Source of the DNA: Ashinkailepas kermadecensis
Lineage: Eukaryota > Arthropoda > Thecostraca > Neolepadidae
Direction: 5' to 3'
Assembly: GCA_034440615.1 (NCBI GenBank)
Contig: JAOTOM010003839.1
Coordinates: forward strand, 124,001 to 188,000
DNA length: 64,000 nt
Below, piece by piece: positions 20,763 to 33,475 of this stretch. The translations under genes were made by a program, and so were the position numbers. The notes beneath the pieces were generated by a model, which saw only the letters and a list, made by a program, of their open reading frames with translations, was not told the origin of the DNA and did no database searches. The number at the start of each line of letters is the position of its first letter. Position 1 is the stretch's first letter.

Positions 20763-21649
20763 GGCTGCAACAAGATGGCTTCATTTGCACTAACAACATA
20801 CCACATTGCGCATTTGCGGCACAATGCTGAAATGCAGACAGGCATGATAAGTTTATGCAATACCATGAGTATCTTCTTTTGGTGGTGGTGGTGGATTATT
20901 GCTTTAGGTCGGTCTGGCTACTTGGACCAATCTGTGCCCAATGAGCATCTTCCGATTAATTCAATCATGAACTAGATGCCTTTAATATGAATGACAAAAG
21001 TGGGCTTGGCTTTGGATGCCTTCTCGATCTCTATACACATATTGACCACATAGAAGGCATGTTGGAAAAGTGGACATGAAAGCATGCTTAGGGGACTGAC
21101 TGGGAGTTCCTCATTCAATGTATTTAAAAGTAGGGTGGACACATTTTTTAGCCGGAAATATTGTTTTTGAGTTCTAATTAGTGATGGATGGGGTGATATT
21201 TATGCTAATTGTGCACAGCACATACCCCTTTAAGCAGGCATGGATGCAGTTTGAAAATTATTTGTAAGGCATTCAATCCACATGTGTTAAGAGGGATCAA
21301 GGGAATAGGGCTGGATAGCTATGGTAGATAGGCATTGATAGGTGTGTGGGATGTTGGTGGATGGTTTCTATAGGATGTGGTGATGGTTGGTGTGGGTCTT
21401 TTTACCAGGCTTATGGTATCTTCCATTTACAGACTTCACTGGATGGGCCCTTGTGGCTCTTATTAAGTCTAAACACTTTATGGCTTTTGTCTTTAAAGGC
21501 CCAAACTGATCTTAGAACTGACCCTTACACATTTTTTGGGGGTGTTAGTGGGCTGCTCAGGGAACTTCTGTTTTTTTTTCTGGCCCACACAATATTCTGG
21601 TCTCCAATGAGATTTTGGGTGCTGTCCAGTCTTTTTGGTTTTTGGTTAC
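20763..21649. other. Tim13 5' flank and intergenic DNA
   Basis: Short TGG repeat near 20880. At about 21115-21160 the frame of ttcaatgtatttaaaagtag reads FNVFKSRVDTFF, the type of phrase found at the C-terminus of CR1/L2-type reverse transcriptases, so a small retroelement scrap is likely. Confidence 0.4.
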
Positions 21650-23320
21650 CAATACCATGGATCATGTACGCCTGGATTGGAAACCAACAGCTGTTTGCGT
21701 ATCTGCCCACCCAGCTGAGGGTAAGTAAAGACACGGAAACGCGGCCGGTTTTAGGCCGTGCGCCTATGGGAATTCAGGGTACGCATTTCGTATTGGATTT
21801 TTTCGAATTGATTCAGCCATCCCAGGAAGATTACATCAGCCTTTCATGATACAGAATTGATCAAGGAACCTTACCGTTCTTTCCTTATTGATTTATTACG
21901 CTCCGTTCAGAAGTTATGGTGCGAAGTGAAGAAATTTGTGAGAGGGAGCCCACCTAGCCCCAAGGGTCGGCCCACCGATGTTGATATCTTGATGATCTTT
22001 ATCTTGAATCTTTAGCTTGATCTTGAAATGATTGGACAGGGCAAAGTACATGAAGGCAGTGGGCAGACCAAAATTAATTGGGGGGGGGGGCATATTCCAT
22101 TGGCTCCCATGTTAGAAGTTGATATAATTGCGGGGGTGGGTTAAGCAAACATTGAGGTGGCAGTTCCCCTCAAAGGTACATAAAACAACACCCCTGAGTC
22201 GAACGACAGGCAAGTGGTAGCGAATCGGCGAGAGGTAGTGGCGTTGCCAGCTAGGGTATGTTGCAAGGGCTGATCCAAGGGGAGGAAGCGAAAGTGGCGC
22301 CCCTTATGACCCGAAGGACGCCTCTCTTGGAGGCTCCAGTGCACCCCTTCCCTCGAATTTCTCAGCGCAACGCGCTCCTCGGCCTGGGAACGGCAATCCT
22401 CTGGGAGTCCGAACGCACACCGCGAATTTTTCGGCGAAAGGCACTCCTCAGACAAAAACAAATGGTGCCCCTCTGGGAGATCGGAGTGTACCCCGTCCAA
22501 ATGTTCTGGACAAAGAGCCGCCCCTCTGGAGAAATGACGCCTCCTTGGCAAAATCATAAATATGTCAGTGACATGGGGGGGGGGGCTGTGACAGCCCCCC
22601 TTGTGACAGGGGGAGGGGGCAGTGACAGTGACAGGGGAGGGGGCTTGTACCCTCCATGGAACTTCCGCTCAATCCTCTTTGCGGATTGGTTGGTACGCCG
22701 AAGTCTGTACTCACCCATTCAGTTGTGTAAACCCACTCCACCGGAAAATATAAGCCACATATCTAGAGAGCAAGGAGGGTGGGGGCGAAAGCAGAATCGC
22801 CCATTCTTATCTTTGAGGGTGAAACTGCCCCCTCAATGCTTGCTTCCCCCACCCGCAATAATTTAAACTTCTAACATGGGAGCCTATGGAATGTGACCCC
22901 CCATTCATTTTGGTCTGCCTATTGCTTTCATGTACTTTGCCGCCTCCGATCCTTTTAAGAAATCAACATCTGTGGGCCGACCATTTCGGCGAAATGGGCT
23001 CCCTCTCACAGATGCATTCACTTCGCATCGCAACTTCGGAACGGAGCGTAATAAATCAATAAGGAATGAATGGTAAGGTTCCTTGATCAATTCTGTATCA
23101 TGAAAGACAGATGCAATCCTCCTGGGTGGCTGAATGAATTGGAAAAAAATCCAATACGAAATGCGTACCCGATTTAGGTGCACGGCCTAAAACTGGCCGC
23201 GTTTCCGTGTTTTTACTTACCCTCCGCTAGGTGGCAGGTCGGTGCCCCTGATACGCGCAGATCAAAGGCGCCGACGCGGAGTTTCCAATCCAGGCGTACA
23301 TCATCCATGACCAATACTAT
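21650..23320. mobile_element. foldback element with arms of about 490 bp
   Basis: Left arm 21650-22145 and right arm 22850-23320 are inverted copies: ttcctgatc-type, ggccgcgtttccgtg and gtacgcctggattggaaac blocks appear in mirror order. The inner ends both carry cttctaacatgggagcc. The spacer, 22146-22849, is G/C-run-rich. A frame in the right arm (minus strand, LIKEPYHSFLIDLLRSVPKL and RRNGRPTDVDF) looks protein-derived and recurs in the left arm, but I do not recognise the family. Confidence 0.75.
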
Positions 23321-26300
23321 GTTCAAATTTTGCACGTGATTTTGCAGAGACTTAGTGCCTTTTTTCAATACTAGGGCTTACTGCCTCTTAGGGGTTAATT
23401 TCCATTTTTCTCCATTTCGTAGGTACACCACTAATTTAGGTCGCTTTTGAAGAAGTGCCATCACAATGCTGTACTAAGGTATTTGGTACTTTTGCAGTTC
23501 ATGGTAACCACAAAACAAGTTTTACACATATTTTACATCCATGAAGCATACAAAGGGGTTAGGTTTGGTTAAGTTAGGTTAGGTTAGGCTTTTGTTGCAA
23601 GTTTCAATGTTTTCTTAAATTAAAAAAAAATCTTCAAAAACTGTTCAGGATAGCTTAGGTTAGGTTAGGTTGGGTTAGGTTTTTGCAATTTTGAAATTTG
23701 GGGAAAACATTGTGAGATATTCAATTAACATTGAATATCTCTAATGATGTGAGATATCAAATAATGATTTTTTCTGGCATAGAAGATTAGGCTGGGTTAG
23801 TTAAGGTTATATTACATCTTTTTTCTTTACTTTGAACATCATTTTTATGCTATATGCTATATTACCCATCTACCCATCTCCTTTTGGATGTTATTTTGTC
23901 TCCCAATTGAAAAGTATGGATTTGCAGAGGAAATAAGTGGTCACACATGTTCAGCATATTCCTAAACACTGCATTAAAAAAAGAAAATTCAAGAAATAAA
24001 AAATTACCTTCAACTGCAAATTTACCAGCTTTTGACATAGGTACTAAGCTTTAGAACACTGTTTGGCTAGCCTGGTTTGCACCTAGCATTTGCCTGTTTC
24101 TGGTGCACAAGGCCTACCACCTGGTGCACTTCTGGTGGCTGTGCATGTATGATGCATCTTGATACACACCTGGAAGCCTTTCTGCACACCTTAATTTAGG
24201 TCTGCACACATGATATCTTGAAACCTGCAGACTGGACCCATGCACTTATTTCTGGACAAGTACCATTCACTGGTGTCTGGTGCCACACCCTGAATGCTCA
24301 ATGAAGGAGCCTGGGTAGTGCTACTTAAACTTGTGCTAATGCTAGCTCCCATCCATTTTCTTCAAGGAGCCATTGAGCTTAATTATGAACAATGTGTAAG
24401 CACACAGGCAGAACACATAAGTCTAAAAATGAATAAACAGTACCCAGCAGCACAATTAATAGAGGCACCTTAGTGAACAAAGCTGGTTCCTAGCAAGCAT
24501 GATTTGCAGTGCACATATACAGCAAGTGCAGGTCAATGGTGAACATAAGTAAGGAACAGTGGTATTATTAGAGATCAAGGTAAAATTTTATTGTTTATAA
24601 TTTTTTTTATAATACAATGTATTTTAATGTTAAAAAGACCATGCAACCACTCATTTTCACTGCAAATGATTACATTTTGTTTGGCAAAGAAATACACAAT
24701 CATAATCTTCACTCTACAAATAAAGTCCATCTCATATAATTATCCCATACTTCATGCACTCAGTTCAATATTCTTTGACATCAAAAACCTTATGTTTCTG
24801 GCATAATTAGATATTTATTCCCAACAGGGAATACTTGCAGCTAGATGCTTCCATAACCTTCTATCAAGGCTGGAAGTTCCTTGCCATGCCATTGATATTA
24901 ACAGCAGCACTAATAATGTTCCACCTAGATTTGATGATGTTGTGGCTGAATAGTTTGTGTGGGATGATTCTGGTTTTCTGGTTAGGTTAGGTTAGATTAG
25001 ATTATATTATATTATGCCATGATATATTTGATATATTATGCTATGTTACCTTAGCTTAGGTTATGTTAAGTTAGGTCATTTTATTTGTTCTATGCTTTAT
25101 CTATTCATACTTAATTTTTCAATTATCAACTGAGCAGAAGTCGGTAGACAAACGAGACGCAATCATGAGCAAAATATGCTACATATCAGTGTAGCTTAGC
25201 TTTGCTGTGTACCAGTTGCATTCCAGTATCTCACAAAATTATTCAGCTTTCTTTTGAGGACAATCACAAATATTTATGATTTTTCTGATGACAGTGTTGT
25301 TCCCAGAGAGGTTATTTGCCCAAATTGTTCAAAGGTTTACCAGCATTTGTTTTTTTTAAGGAATTCAACAGCCACAATATTCATAATTTACCTCTCAAAG
25401 CATTATAAGCCACAGTCTGAATACCATGCTTGTCAGTTCAAAACCATTGAGGTACAAACGGATGAGCCATAGCCAGGACGATCCCATTAAGGTATGTAAA
25501 TGTTTGCAGCATGAACTCATAAAATACTGTTAATATTGTAGCACATTTCCTCCATATCATGCCTATGATACCATCAATTGCGTCAACAGCCGTTGACCTA
25601 AGAGTAATCATTTGCCGAGAACATGAATGGTTGCATCATCTTAATGACATCAAAAAGCAGTGTTTAAAAAAAATTCAAAGAAACCAATTTTACCTTGATC
25701 TCCAAATATACTGTAACAGCAAGCCAAGATCTGGCAGTTATAAGTATGCTAGTGAGACAGCACTGGTACCAGGCAATTAAACTTCCATTACCCAGTGCTA
25801 GCATCCAATTCCAATCTGGGGTACAAAAATGATTTCAGATATAATTTCATTAGCATTTTGCAGTCAACAACTTAAACCGGAAAGTGCAAACAACAAACCT
25901 GTCGCCTGTTCTCCAGAGCTGGATATTGAGAAATGAATTCTTCCCTGCAGGCAGTGAAAATAAGTTGAAGATAACTAGAATGAACGTTGCACCAATTTAT
26001 CCATGAAAAGCATGAGGCAGAAAGATCAGCGGCGCTAGTTAATGTCACCTCTGCGCGGGATATGAATGAAATTTGGCAGTAATTCTTATGATGGGAAAAT
26101 TTTATTTTGCCAGCAACCCCGGGAAAGTAGCGTTGTATTATTGTATTATCAGAAAAGCAAGTCAATGGATTCCGTATAACCGAGAGCAAACGTACTGACC
26201 CCAGCGCATCGTCTAGCATGCAAGCATGGGCTGCGAACCGGGGAGGGGGAGACACCGGGAAACGGTGTCCCCTTAAATCAGGAAAATTAGCATTGACTAA

Positions 26301-26552
26301 AGGCATTGACTGGAAAAATTGGACCCAAAAAGACTGCCCGGTGGCCCCTTAAATTCCGGCGTCCGTGCACCCCTGCATATAAGCTGGGATAAGGGAAGGG
26401 ATGTGGTCCCAGTCACGACTATTCCCCATTCATTAGTATTATTTCGAGCTCCGGAATTTAGCTGGCTAAGATGCTAGTCCCAAATCCTGAACATAGCTCC
26501 CCCCCCCCCGGTAGAAGTTCCTCAGAAAACGCTTGAACTCCAGGCCCACATC
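23321..26552. other. AT-rich intergenic DNA with TTAGG-type repeats
   Basis: 23490-24000 is an inverted copy of the modules found at 62-63.7 kb, with TTAGGTTAGG clusters at 23565-23600, 23655-23685 and 24985-25075. Two short open stretches (25254-25472 and 25559-25780, +) have no recognisable domain. At 26345-26372 the minus strand reads CAGGGGTGCACGGACGCCGG, like a hAT-type terminus; its partner end was not found. Confidence 0.5.
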
Positions 26553-27392
26553 ATGGCACATCCCGCCCACATCATGGCAGGATACCTGTGGGTTTCACTG
26601 CGCCCGTGGACACCGCCACCCGCACGTTGCGCCTTCTGCCAACGCTATGGCCACCAAACCAGAGTGTGTCGGACCCGGTCCCCAGTATGCGGGCAATGTG
26701 CCGAGGGGCACCCGACCGACACCTGCCCGAATAACGTGCCCTGCTGCGTGGCGTGCCAGGGGCCGCACCCTGCTTCCTCCCCCCGGTGTCCGGCGTGGCA
26801 GGAGGCCAAGGAGAAGATCCAGCGCCGCCTCGCTCTCCAGCGCGGTCCTCCACCCCCGTCCGCTCCAGCCGTATGGACCCGGCCCCAGCTGGCCCCCCTA
26901 TGGCCGACCCCAGCGGAGGCGGCTACCCTCACCACGTCCCCCTCGCCAGGACCATCGGAGTCCCGCCCTTCCCCCTCCGTCGTCCGGACGACCCGCCACT
27001 GTCGCGGGTCCCATCTCCGCCCGGCAACCCCTCCACCACCAGGTCGCCCAGCCCACCGAGGCACAGGCTTCCCCGCCGCCGGCCACGTGCCCCGCCCCCG
27101 TCCCGGGTCCCTCTGCCACCCGGCTAACCCACCGCCACCAGGCAGCCCCGCCCACCGAGGCACAGGCCTCCCCAGCGCAGCCCCCCAGGGCCATACCCCA
27201 CCCCCACGTCCTCCCTCTCTGGCCACCCAGGGAGATTCCCTCTCCCGGTCCCCGAGCCCGGAAAACCCCAGGGATCCAGAGCTCCCCTCCCCTACATCAG
27301 AGTCGTTCGACTCCTATGAGTCGGACGACGCCGCCACACCCTCCCCGCCGCACACACGCCTGCGGGGGCGTGACGACCACCACCAGCACTAA
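26553..27392 (+). pseudogene. copy A ORF1, gag-like zinc-knuckle protein, N-terminus missing
   Basis: Open from the truncation point to TAA. Three zinc knuckles: CAFCQRYGHQTRVC, CGQCAEGHPTDTC and CVACQGPHP...CPAW, then a long Pro/Ser-rich tail ending in THTRLRGRD-type residues. ORF1 proteins of I-like elements bind the element RNA. The first 150 or so residues are lost with the 5' end. The sequence is closer to ORF1 of copy D than to those of B and C. The stop codon overlaps the ORF2 start as TAATG. Confidence 0.85.
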
Positions 27393-30300
27393 TGCAGACA
27401 CCCACCACTGAATTCTTGCTCCAATGGAATACGAGGTCACTCATATCCCATTGGGCAGAATTCAAGGAATATATTATCAAAAATAAACCATTGATTGCCG
27501 CCGTTCAGGAGACCCGATGGCGCGACAATGACCCATCTAATTTTAATATCTTTGGTTATTCCCTCTATACCAACAACAGAAATTATACACCCCGCGGCGG
27601 CGGGGTTGCCTGATTTATCTCAGACACCCTCCTCCATCGTCAGATCAACATTGTTAATAACCTAAATTTTATTGCTGTTACTGTCGAAATTTCACAACCA
27701 GAGCTCACTATACTCTATCTTTATCTCTCACCTTCTCTTACACTATCTTATCTTCTGTGACCGACCTCTTCGGTCTCCTTCCTCACCCCTGTCTGGTGCT
27801 GGGTGACTTTAATGCCCACCACCAGGCATGGGGCTGTCACACCACATCACCTCGCGGACACCATATCGAAACACTCCTCAACACCCACAACATGGTCTTT
27901 TTAAATGACCAAACACCCACACACAACACCGACATCGCCCCGTTCCGTTCATCTGCCATTGACCTGTCTTTGGCCTCGGCCTCCATCTCACCCCTTTTTT
28001 CTTGGCATGTACAACCCGACCCCCTCTTTAGCGATCACTTTCCCATTCATATCATGCTTGAACGCTCAGCCCTGGCTAGAGATTACTCATTTGTACCCCG
28101 CTGGAATGTTCGCAAGGCGAAATGGCCATCTTTCTCCCAGGAAATTGACAGCGTCTTCCCTCCTCATTCACACCCCCCAATATCAGCTTTTCTTGACACC
28201 ATATTACTCGCGGCAGAAAATCATGTTCCCCACACTCGTCGCTCCCCCGGCCGTCACCGCGTGCCGTGGTGGAACGACGAGTGTCAACGCGCCGTCGCTC
28301 GGCGGCGGCGGGCCGAGAGAAAATGTCGCAAAAATCTCACCCAACAAAACATGTTAGAAGCCCGCGAGGCTAAAAAACGTTGTCAGCAGATTATCCTTAC
28401 GGCCAAAAACGCAGCTGGCAACTCTATTCAAACTCATTCAACCGTTTTACCCCCATCGGCCAAATTTGGACCCAAATTCGCTCTTTCGCAAATGGCAGAT
28501 TCTCACACCGCGGATTCCCACAACTGACAATTAACCAACGCAGCATCACAGAACCCTCAGACGTCGCGAAACACTTTGCCACCTATTATGCTGACATCTC
28601 CTCAAATACACAATACTCGCAACAAACCATCGACTTCCCACAAACCACTCTCGCCACCTGCAACTTTACCTCGGACAACACTGGACCATATAATGCCCCC
28701 TTTACTCCCGATAAACTAAACTTATCCCTCTCCAAAGCAACCAACACTGCGGCTGGCCCTGACCAATTGGCATACGCCTTCTTCCAAAATCTATCCGATT
28801 CCGGAAAAGACAACCTCCTTTCGGCACTAAACCAACTATGGACTGACGGAACCTTTCCCCCTTTCCTGGTCTACTAGCACTATCATTCCTATCGCTAAAC
28901 CTCGCAAGCCTCGCGACCTTCCCTCTAGCTATCGACCTATCTCTCTCACCAGTTGTGCCTCTAAACTCTTTGAGCGCATGGTCAATGGACGAATCAGAGT
29001 CCACCTCGAAAACAACGAAATTATCTCCCCCTTTCAAAGCGGCTTTCGACCCAGACACAGCACCACCGACAACCTCATCCAATTAGTTGACTCGATACAG
29101 CGCGGTTTCATGAAAAAAAACATGAAACCGTCGCACTTTTTCTCGACTTAAAATCCGCATTCAATAAAGTACACAGTTCAGCCCTCCGGATCAAATTACA
29201 TCGTATTGGCATCAGAGGAAGAATGGCAAAATTTATCACCAACTTTCTCGCTAATAGAACATTCACCGTCCGCTGCGGCAATATCCATTCTCGATCCCAA
29301 AAACTAGATCAAGGCGTCCCACAAGGCAGCGTGTTATCTCCCACCCTCTTTCTTATCATGATCAACGATGCTCTCGTTGACCTCCACAACATAGCCCCCT
29401 GTGTAAAATACTCCATTTTCGCCGATGATTTGGCGATATGGTGCACGCACCCATCGGCAGACAAAGCAAATTATTTAATGCAGCGCGCCATGAATCAAAT
29501 TGATTCCTGGTGCTCCCTTTGGGGACTGCAAATCTCCACCGCCAAATCCGTCACAATGCTTTTCTCCCGGCTCCACTCGTACATCCCACCTCTTACACCA
29601 CTCCGTTATCGCGACCAAATTATCCCTCACCAAACCACCTTCACCTATCTTGGCATCGTACCAGACAAAAGTATTTGCTTCGGCCCCCATATTGCTTATC
29701 TAAAACAACGTTGCGCAAAACGTCTAAATCTCCTGCGCTGCATCTCCGGTCGCGACTGGGGTGCAGACAGGGCTACCCTCAACACAATGTATATTACTCT
29801 GATTCGCTCAATCCTGGAATACAATGCGTTTATCTTCGATCATATATCTCCTTCACACATCGCAACACTTGAACGCATACAGAATAACGCACTTCGCCTC
29901 ATCACCGGAGCACACCGCACCACGCCCATCACTAGTCTCCGGGCTGAGGCCCACCTCCCCAGCTTACAACACCGCAGAACACTCCAACTAGTCAGATACC
30001 ACTTTCGGACCACAACACAGCACAACCACCCTGCCAGCCTCGCACTCTCTAATCCTCCCGTTCGACGTTCATATAATAGGAACAAATACAATATTGCCAT
30101 ACATTTGAACCATGTCCTTACATTCGCACTCAAATTCCCCAAGGTAATCCCCGGAAAATTTCCTCCCCCTACTCCCGTTTTGGCACATGTATCACCCCAA
30201 TCTCGAATATCTCTTCCACCAAAACACAAAATTACTTTCCCCCTCGAAACCCAACAAACATTTTTTCGAATATCAAACAGCCCACCCCCATTTCACATAC

Positions 30301-31131
30301 TTCTACACGGATGGCTCCCGTACCGCAGACGGTACGGGAGCTGCCTGGTGTGGTGGAACCAACTTTGGCCAAATAAAATTAACACCACACCACTCGGTTT
30401 ACACTTCAGAGTTAGTCGCAATCTACGCCTGTCTACACCACATTGTTCAACACCACATCACCACACCAACAATCATCTGCACTGACTCACGTTCATCCAT
30501 CGATGCTCTCGCAGCCATACACCCCACTACACACCCCACACTCCACGCTATCCGTCAACTCTATCACACGCATCATGCTCACCTTCAACTCACACTGCTC
30601 TGGGTCCCTGGCCACATGGGGATTCCGGGCAACGAGCGGGCGGATGAGCTCGCTCGTCGAGCCATCGACCTCCCACCCACCCCCAACCTCCCAGTTCCCC
30701 TCTGTGACCTTTTGTCCCTCACCAACCAACTATTCAACACATATCTCCAGGCATGCTGGAACCACAACACTACACATTTACACCACATTAAACCCCTTCT
30801 AGCCAAATGGCCCTCTTCCCGACAACACACACGCTCACATGAGATCCTCCTTGCTCGACTCCGACTCGGGCACACCAAACTCACACATGAGTTCCTCTTC
30901 AGCCAACTTCGCCGCGCTCCACCTTGCCAAACATGTGATGTACATAACTCTGTGGAACATTTCTTACTTATCTGCCCTGCCTACCAATTACAACGTCGCC
31001 CCCTTCTTTCCTACATTGCCCAACATCAGATTCCACTTTCACTGCCAAGCCTTCTCGATGACAAACACCCGGAGCTCATTGAGTTACTATTTACATTCTT
31101 GCACAGCACCAAACTTGAGGAAGTAATTTGA
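27392..31131 (+). pseudogene. copy A ORF2: AP endonuclease, reverse transcriptase, RNase H, zinc knuckle
   Basis: Endonuclease motifs LLQWNTRSL, VQETRW, LGDFNAHHQAWG and SDHFPIH; reverse transcriptase GVPQGSVLSPTLF and FADDLAIWC; RNase H FYTDGSRT, TSELVAIYACL, TDSRSSIDAL and GNERADELA; terminal CQTCDVHNSVEHFLLIC. Damage: TGA at 27611-27613 where the other copies have a Leu codon, and length changes near 27749, 28408, 28860, 29112-29119 and 30175. The RNase H to stop part (30187-31131) is still open. This domain order is that of the I/LOA/R1 group. The copy is dead as a whole. Confidence 0.9.
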
Positions 31132-31687
31132 AGTCAAACGCCATCATCTCCGTCGTCGCAAAACACATACATATAGGTTATAACACACTAGGTAGGCAGA
31201 GACCGATCCAATTTGGCCATAACGGACGGTTCTCCATATAAATTGTGCTTGGTTTTTTTACCTACTAGTATTCCAAGCTGCTTGGTTTTTTCACCTTCTC
31301 AGGTTTTTCCAAGATTTAACTCAAACATACACCTACACATACAAGGTCGGGCCCGACTCGCCCTGGGCGTCGGGCCTCCGCTTCGCTTTTCAGGTCGCAG
31401 GTGGACAGTGGAGCCTTTCCGGAGGTTACGATGCTGCCCACCCTCCAAGTGTCCTTCTAAGTGTCGTGTATGTATGTATGTATGTGTATGTTTCACCTGT
31501 GTATGTATGTATCGGCCCTTACGCCACGTTCCTTGCTTGCTGGCGTCTCATCTTTCCTGTCTTTCTTATTTGATACAACCGGATGCCACATAAGCCGGAT
31601 TAAAGTACCTCTTTCTTTAACGTAGCATATCTCTAGCAGATGGCACTTTGCCTCTGCTAAAGATGAAAAAAAGAAAGAAAGAAAAAC
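31132..31687 (+). other. copy A 3' UTR and A-rich tail
   Basis: Conserved in all copies: cttggtttttt...ttttccaag, a GGCCCGAC...GTCGGGCC stem (31348-31378), gtggacag...ctgcccacc, ataaccggatg...taagccgg-type block, then gctaaagatg and an A/G-rich tail. Confidence 0.8.
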
Positions 31688-31977
31688 CCCGACCCCCCCT
31701 CCCAGCTGTCTCGTAGGTGTCCTTATTAGGGCATCTACGGGAAGTTCCCCCCCCGGACCACTAGTTGGTTGTCTGCCGGATTAGCCGGCCGGCGCCACTA
31801 GTTGGTTGCTCGCCGGAATAGCCGGCGTAGCCCCCCTCCCAACCCCCTTCGGCCCAGCGGTGCTCACCAGCACCGTCGGGAAACCGAATTGTAGCAGCGG
31901 TCGGCTTTGATTGTTTGTTGTCCCATCCCACCCACTAGGTTAGAGCCAGCAGAGGTACCTTCCTGGTTTCATGGATC

Positions 31978-33475
31978 ATGCTAGCGGCCTTTGGCCGTGA
32001 CTGCGCCCGCCTCTGTTGGTTACTCCCATCCCTCCAAGCACTGTGTCTCTCTACCCCTTTCGCACTACACTCTCTTCACACTTTTCCTTGCAGCACCCCT
32101 TCCGGGTGCCTCTCTTGTCAGCACCCCTTCAGGGCGCCCTTCCCACACTCAGTCACCCCTCCCCTCTCTCCTCAGGGGTCCAACCCCCGCACCGGCATGG
32201 CCGGGGACCCCCCGCCCCCGCGGAGGGCGGACGCCGGCCGCGCCCAGGAGCCCGGGCCCCGCCACCGCGAGATCCCCCTGACGGGGAATCCTTCGTGCTC
32301 GTGGCACGAAAGGAGGGGACATGGGAGCGCACGTCTCCGTTTGCGGTAGCCAAGGAGCTCGACAGATGGACAGGAGGGGTAGTGGCGGCCCGCACCATCC
32401 GGTCGGGCGCCCTACTGGTACGGGTCCGTGACGCAACCCAGGCCAGGGCCCTCCTTCTACTACGCCTCTTCCTGGACCACCCTGTTGAGGTAGTGGTAGC
32501 CGACCGCCTCAACAACTCTTTCGTTACGGTGTTCGCCCCTGAGTTGGCACACCTACCAGAAGAGGAGCTCCTCGAGGAGCTGCTACCGCAAGGCGTCTGC
32601 GAGGTCGTCCGCCTGGGGCGCCCCTCAGCATCGACCCCGAGCCCCCTACTCAAAGTGGGGTACCGGTCACTCGCCCCGCCGACTCACCTCTATGCAGGGT
32701 ACCTGCGGTACCCCTGCCGTCCATGGACCCCACCCCCTAAGCGCTGTGGATTCTGTCAGAGGTATGGACACCACAGTGGGGTCTGCCGTGCCCGCAACCC
32801 AGTGTGCGGCCATTGTGCCGAGGCACACCCCACGGCCCAGTGCGAGGCCCAGGAACCGCGATGCGCAGCCTGCGCAGGCCCTCACCCCGCCTCCTACCCC
32901 CGCTGCCCAGTCTGGCTGGATGCCAAGGCACACCAGCAGCGACCCCGGACAACCCCCCAGCTCCGCCCCCGCCGCAGGGGCCACCCTCAGCCTGGGGTCA
33001 ACTGCATCTTCAGCCCCTCTGGCCGACCCCGGCCGAGGCGACCGTCCGCCCGCTGACCCGTGCGCCCACGCGCAACGAGCACCCGCTGAACCACCCCAAT
33101 CCCACACCGGACTCACGCCCTGCTCCCGCCGCTGGATCATCCGCCTCCAGGCCCTCCCAGAGTAGATCGGCCGCCATGCCCCCACGGGATCGGGCCCCCT
33201 CTGCACCGCCCCTCCAGGACCACCCCAGCACCCCCTCCACCCAGCCACCCTCTCGGGCTCAGGCCACCCCGGCGAGCCCTCAGGTCCCCACATCTCCCTC
33301 CACCGGCCCATCGCAGTCCTCTCAGGACAGTCCTGACCCCCCTCCGCATGCTCGGGAATCCCCCAGGGACCCAGAGCAGACAGCCACACCAGAGTCGTCT
33401 GATTATGAAACAGACGACTCTGCCTCACCATCACCGCCACACACGCGGCTGCGGGAGCGTGATCACAACCATTAA
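31978..33475 (+). pseudogene. copy B ORF1, gag-like zinc-knuckle protein
   Basis: Conserved blocks ESFVLVARKEGTWERTSPFA, RSGALLVRVRDATQARALL and LLEELLPQGVCEVVRLG, three zinc knuckles starting CGFCQRYGHHSGVC, then a Pro/Ser tail to TAATG. An ATG matching the start of ORF1 in copy C is at 31974, but a TGA follows after nine codons. A frameshift near 32945 separates the zinc-knuckle part from the tail. Confidence 0.8.

Larger units (their letters stand above)
26553..31687 (+). mobile_element. I-like non-LTR retrotransposon, copy A (5'-truncated)
   Basis: Begins inside ORF1, at the point matching 48699 of copy D, and runs through ORF2 and the full 3' UTR to an A-rich tail (31664-31687, AAAGAAAGAAAG type). 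ORF2 has one nonsense and several frameshift lesions. It is followed with no gap by the 5' end of copy B. Confidence 0.9.

Noticed and set aside
25254..25780. Two short open stretches as exons of a gene
   Set aside because: A CPNC-type pair is the only motif; no consistent splice sites or family resemblance.
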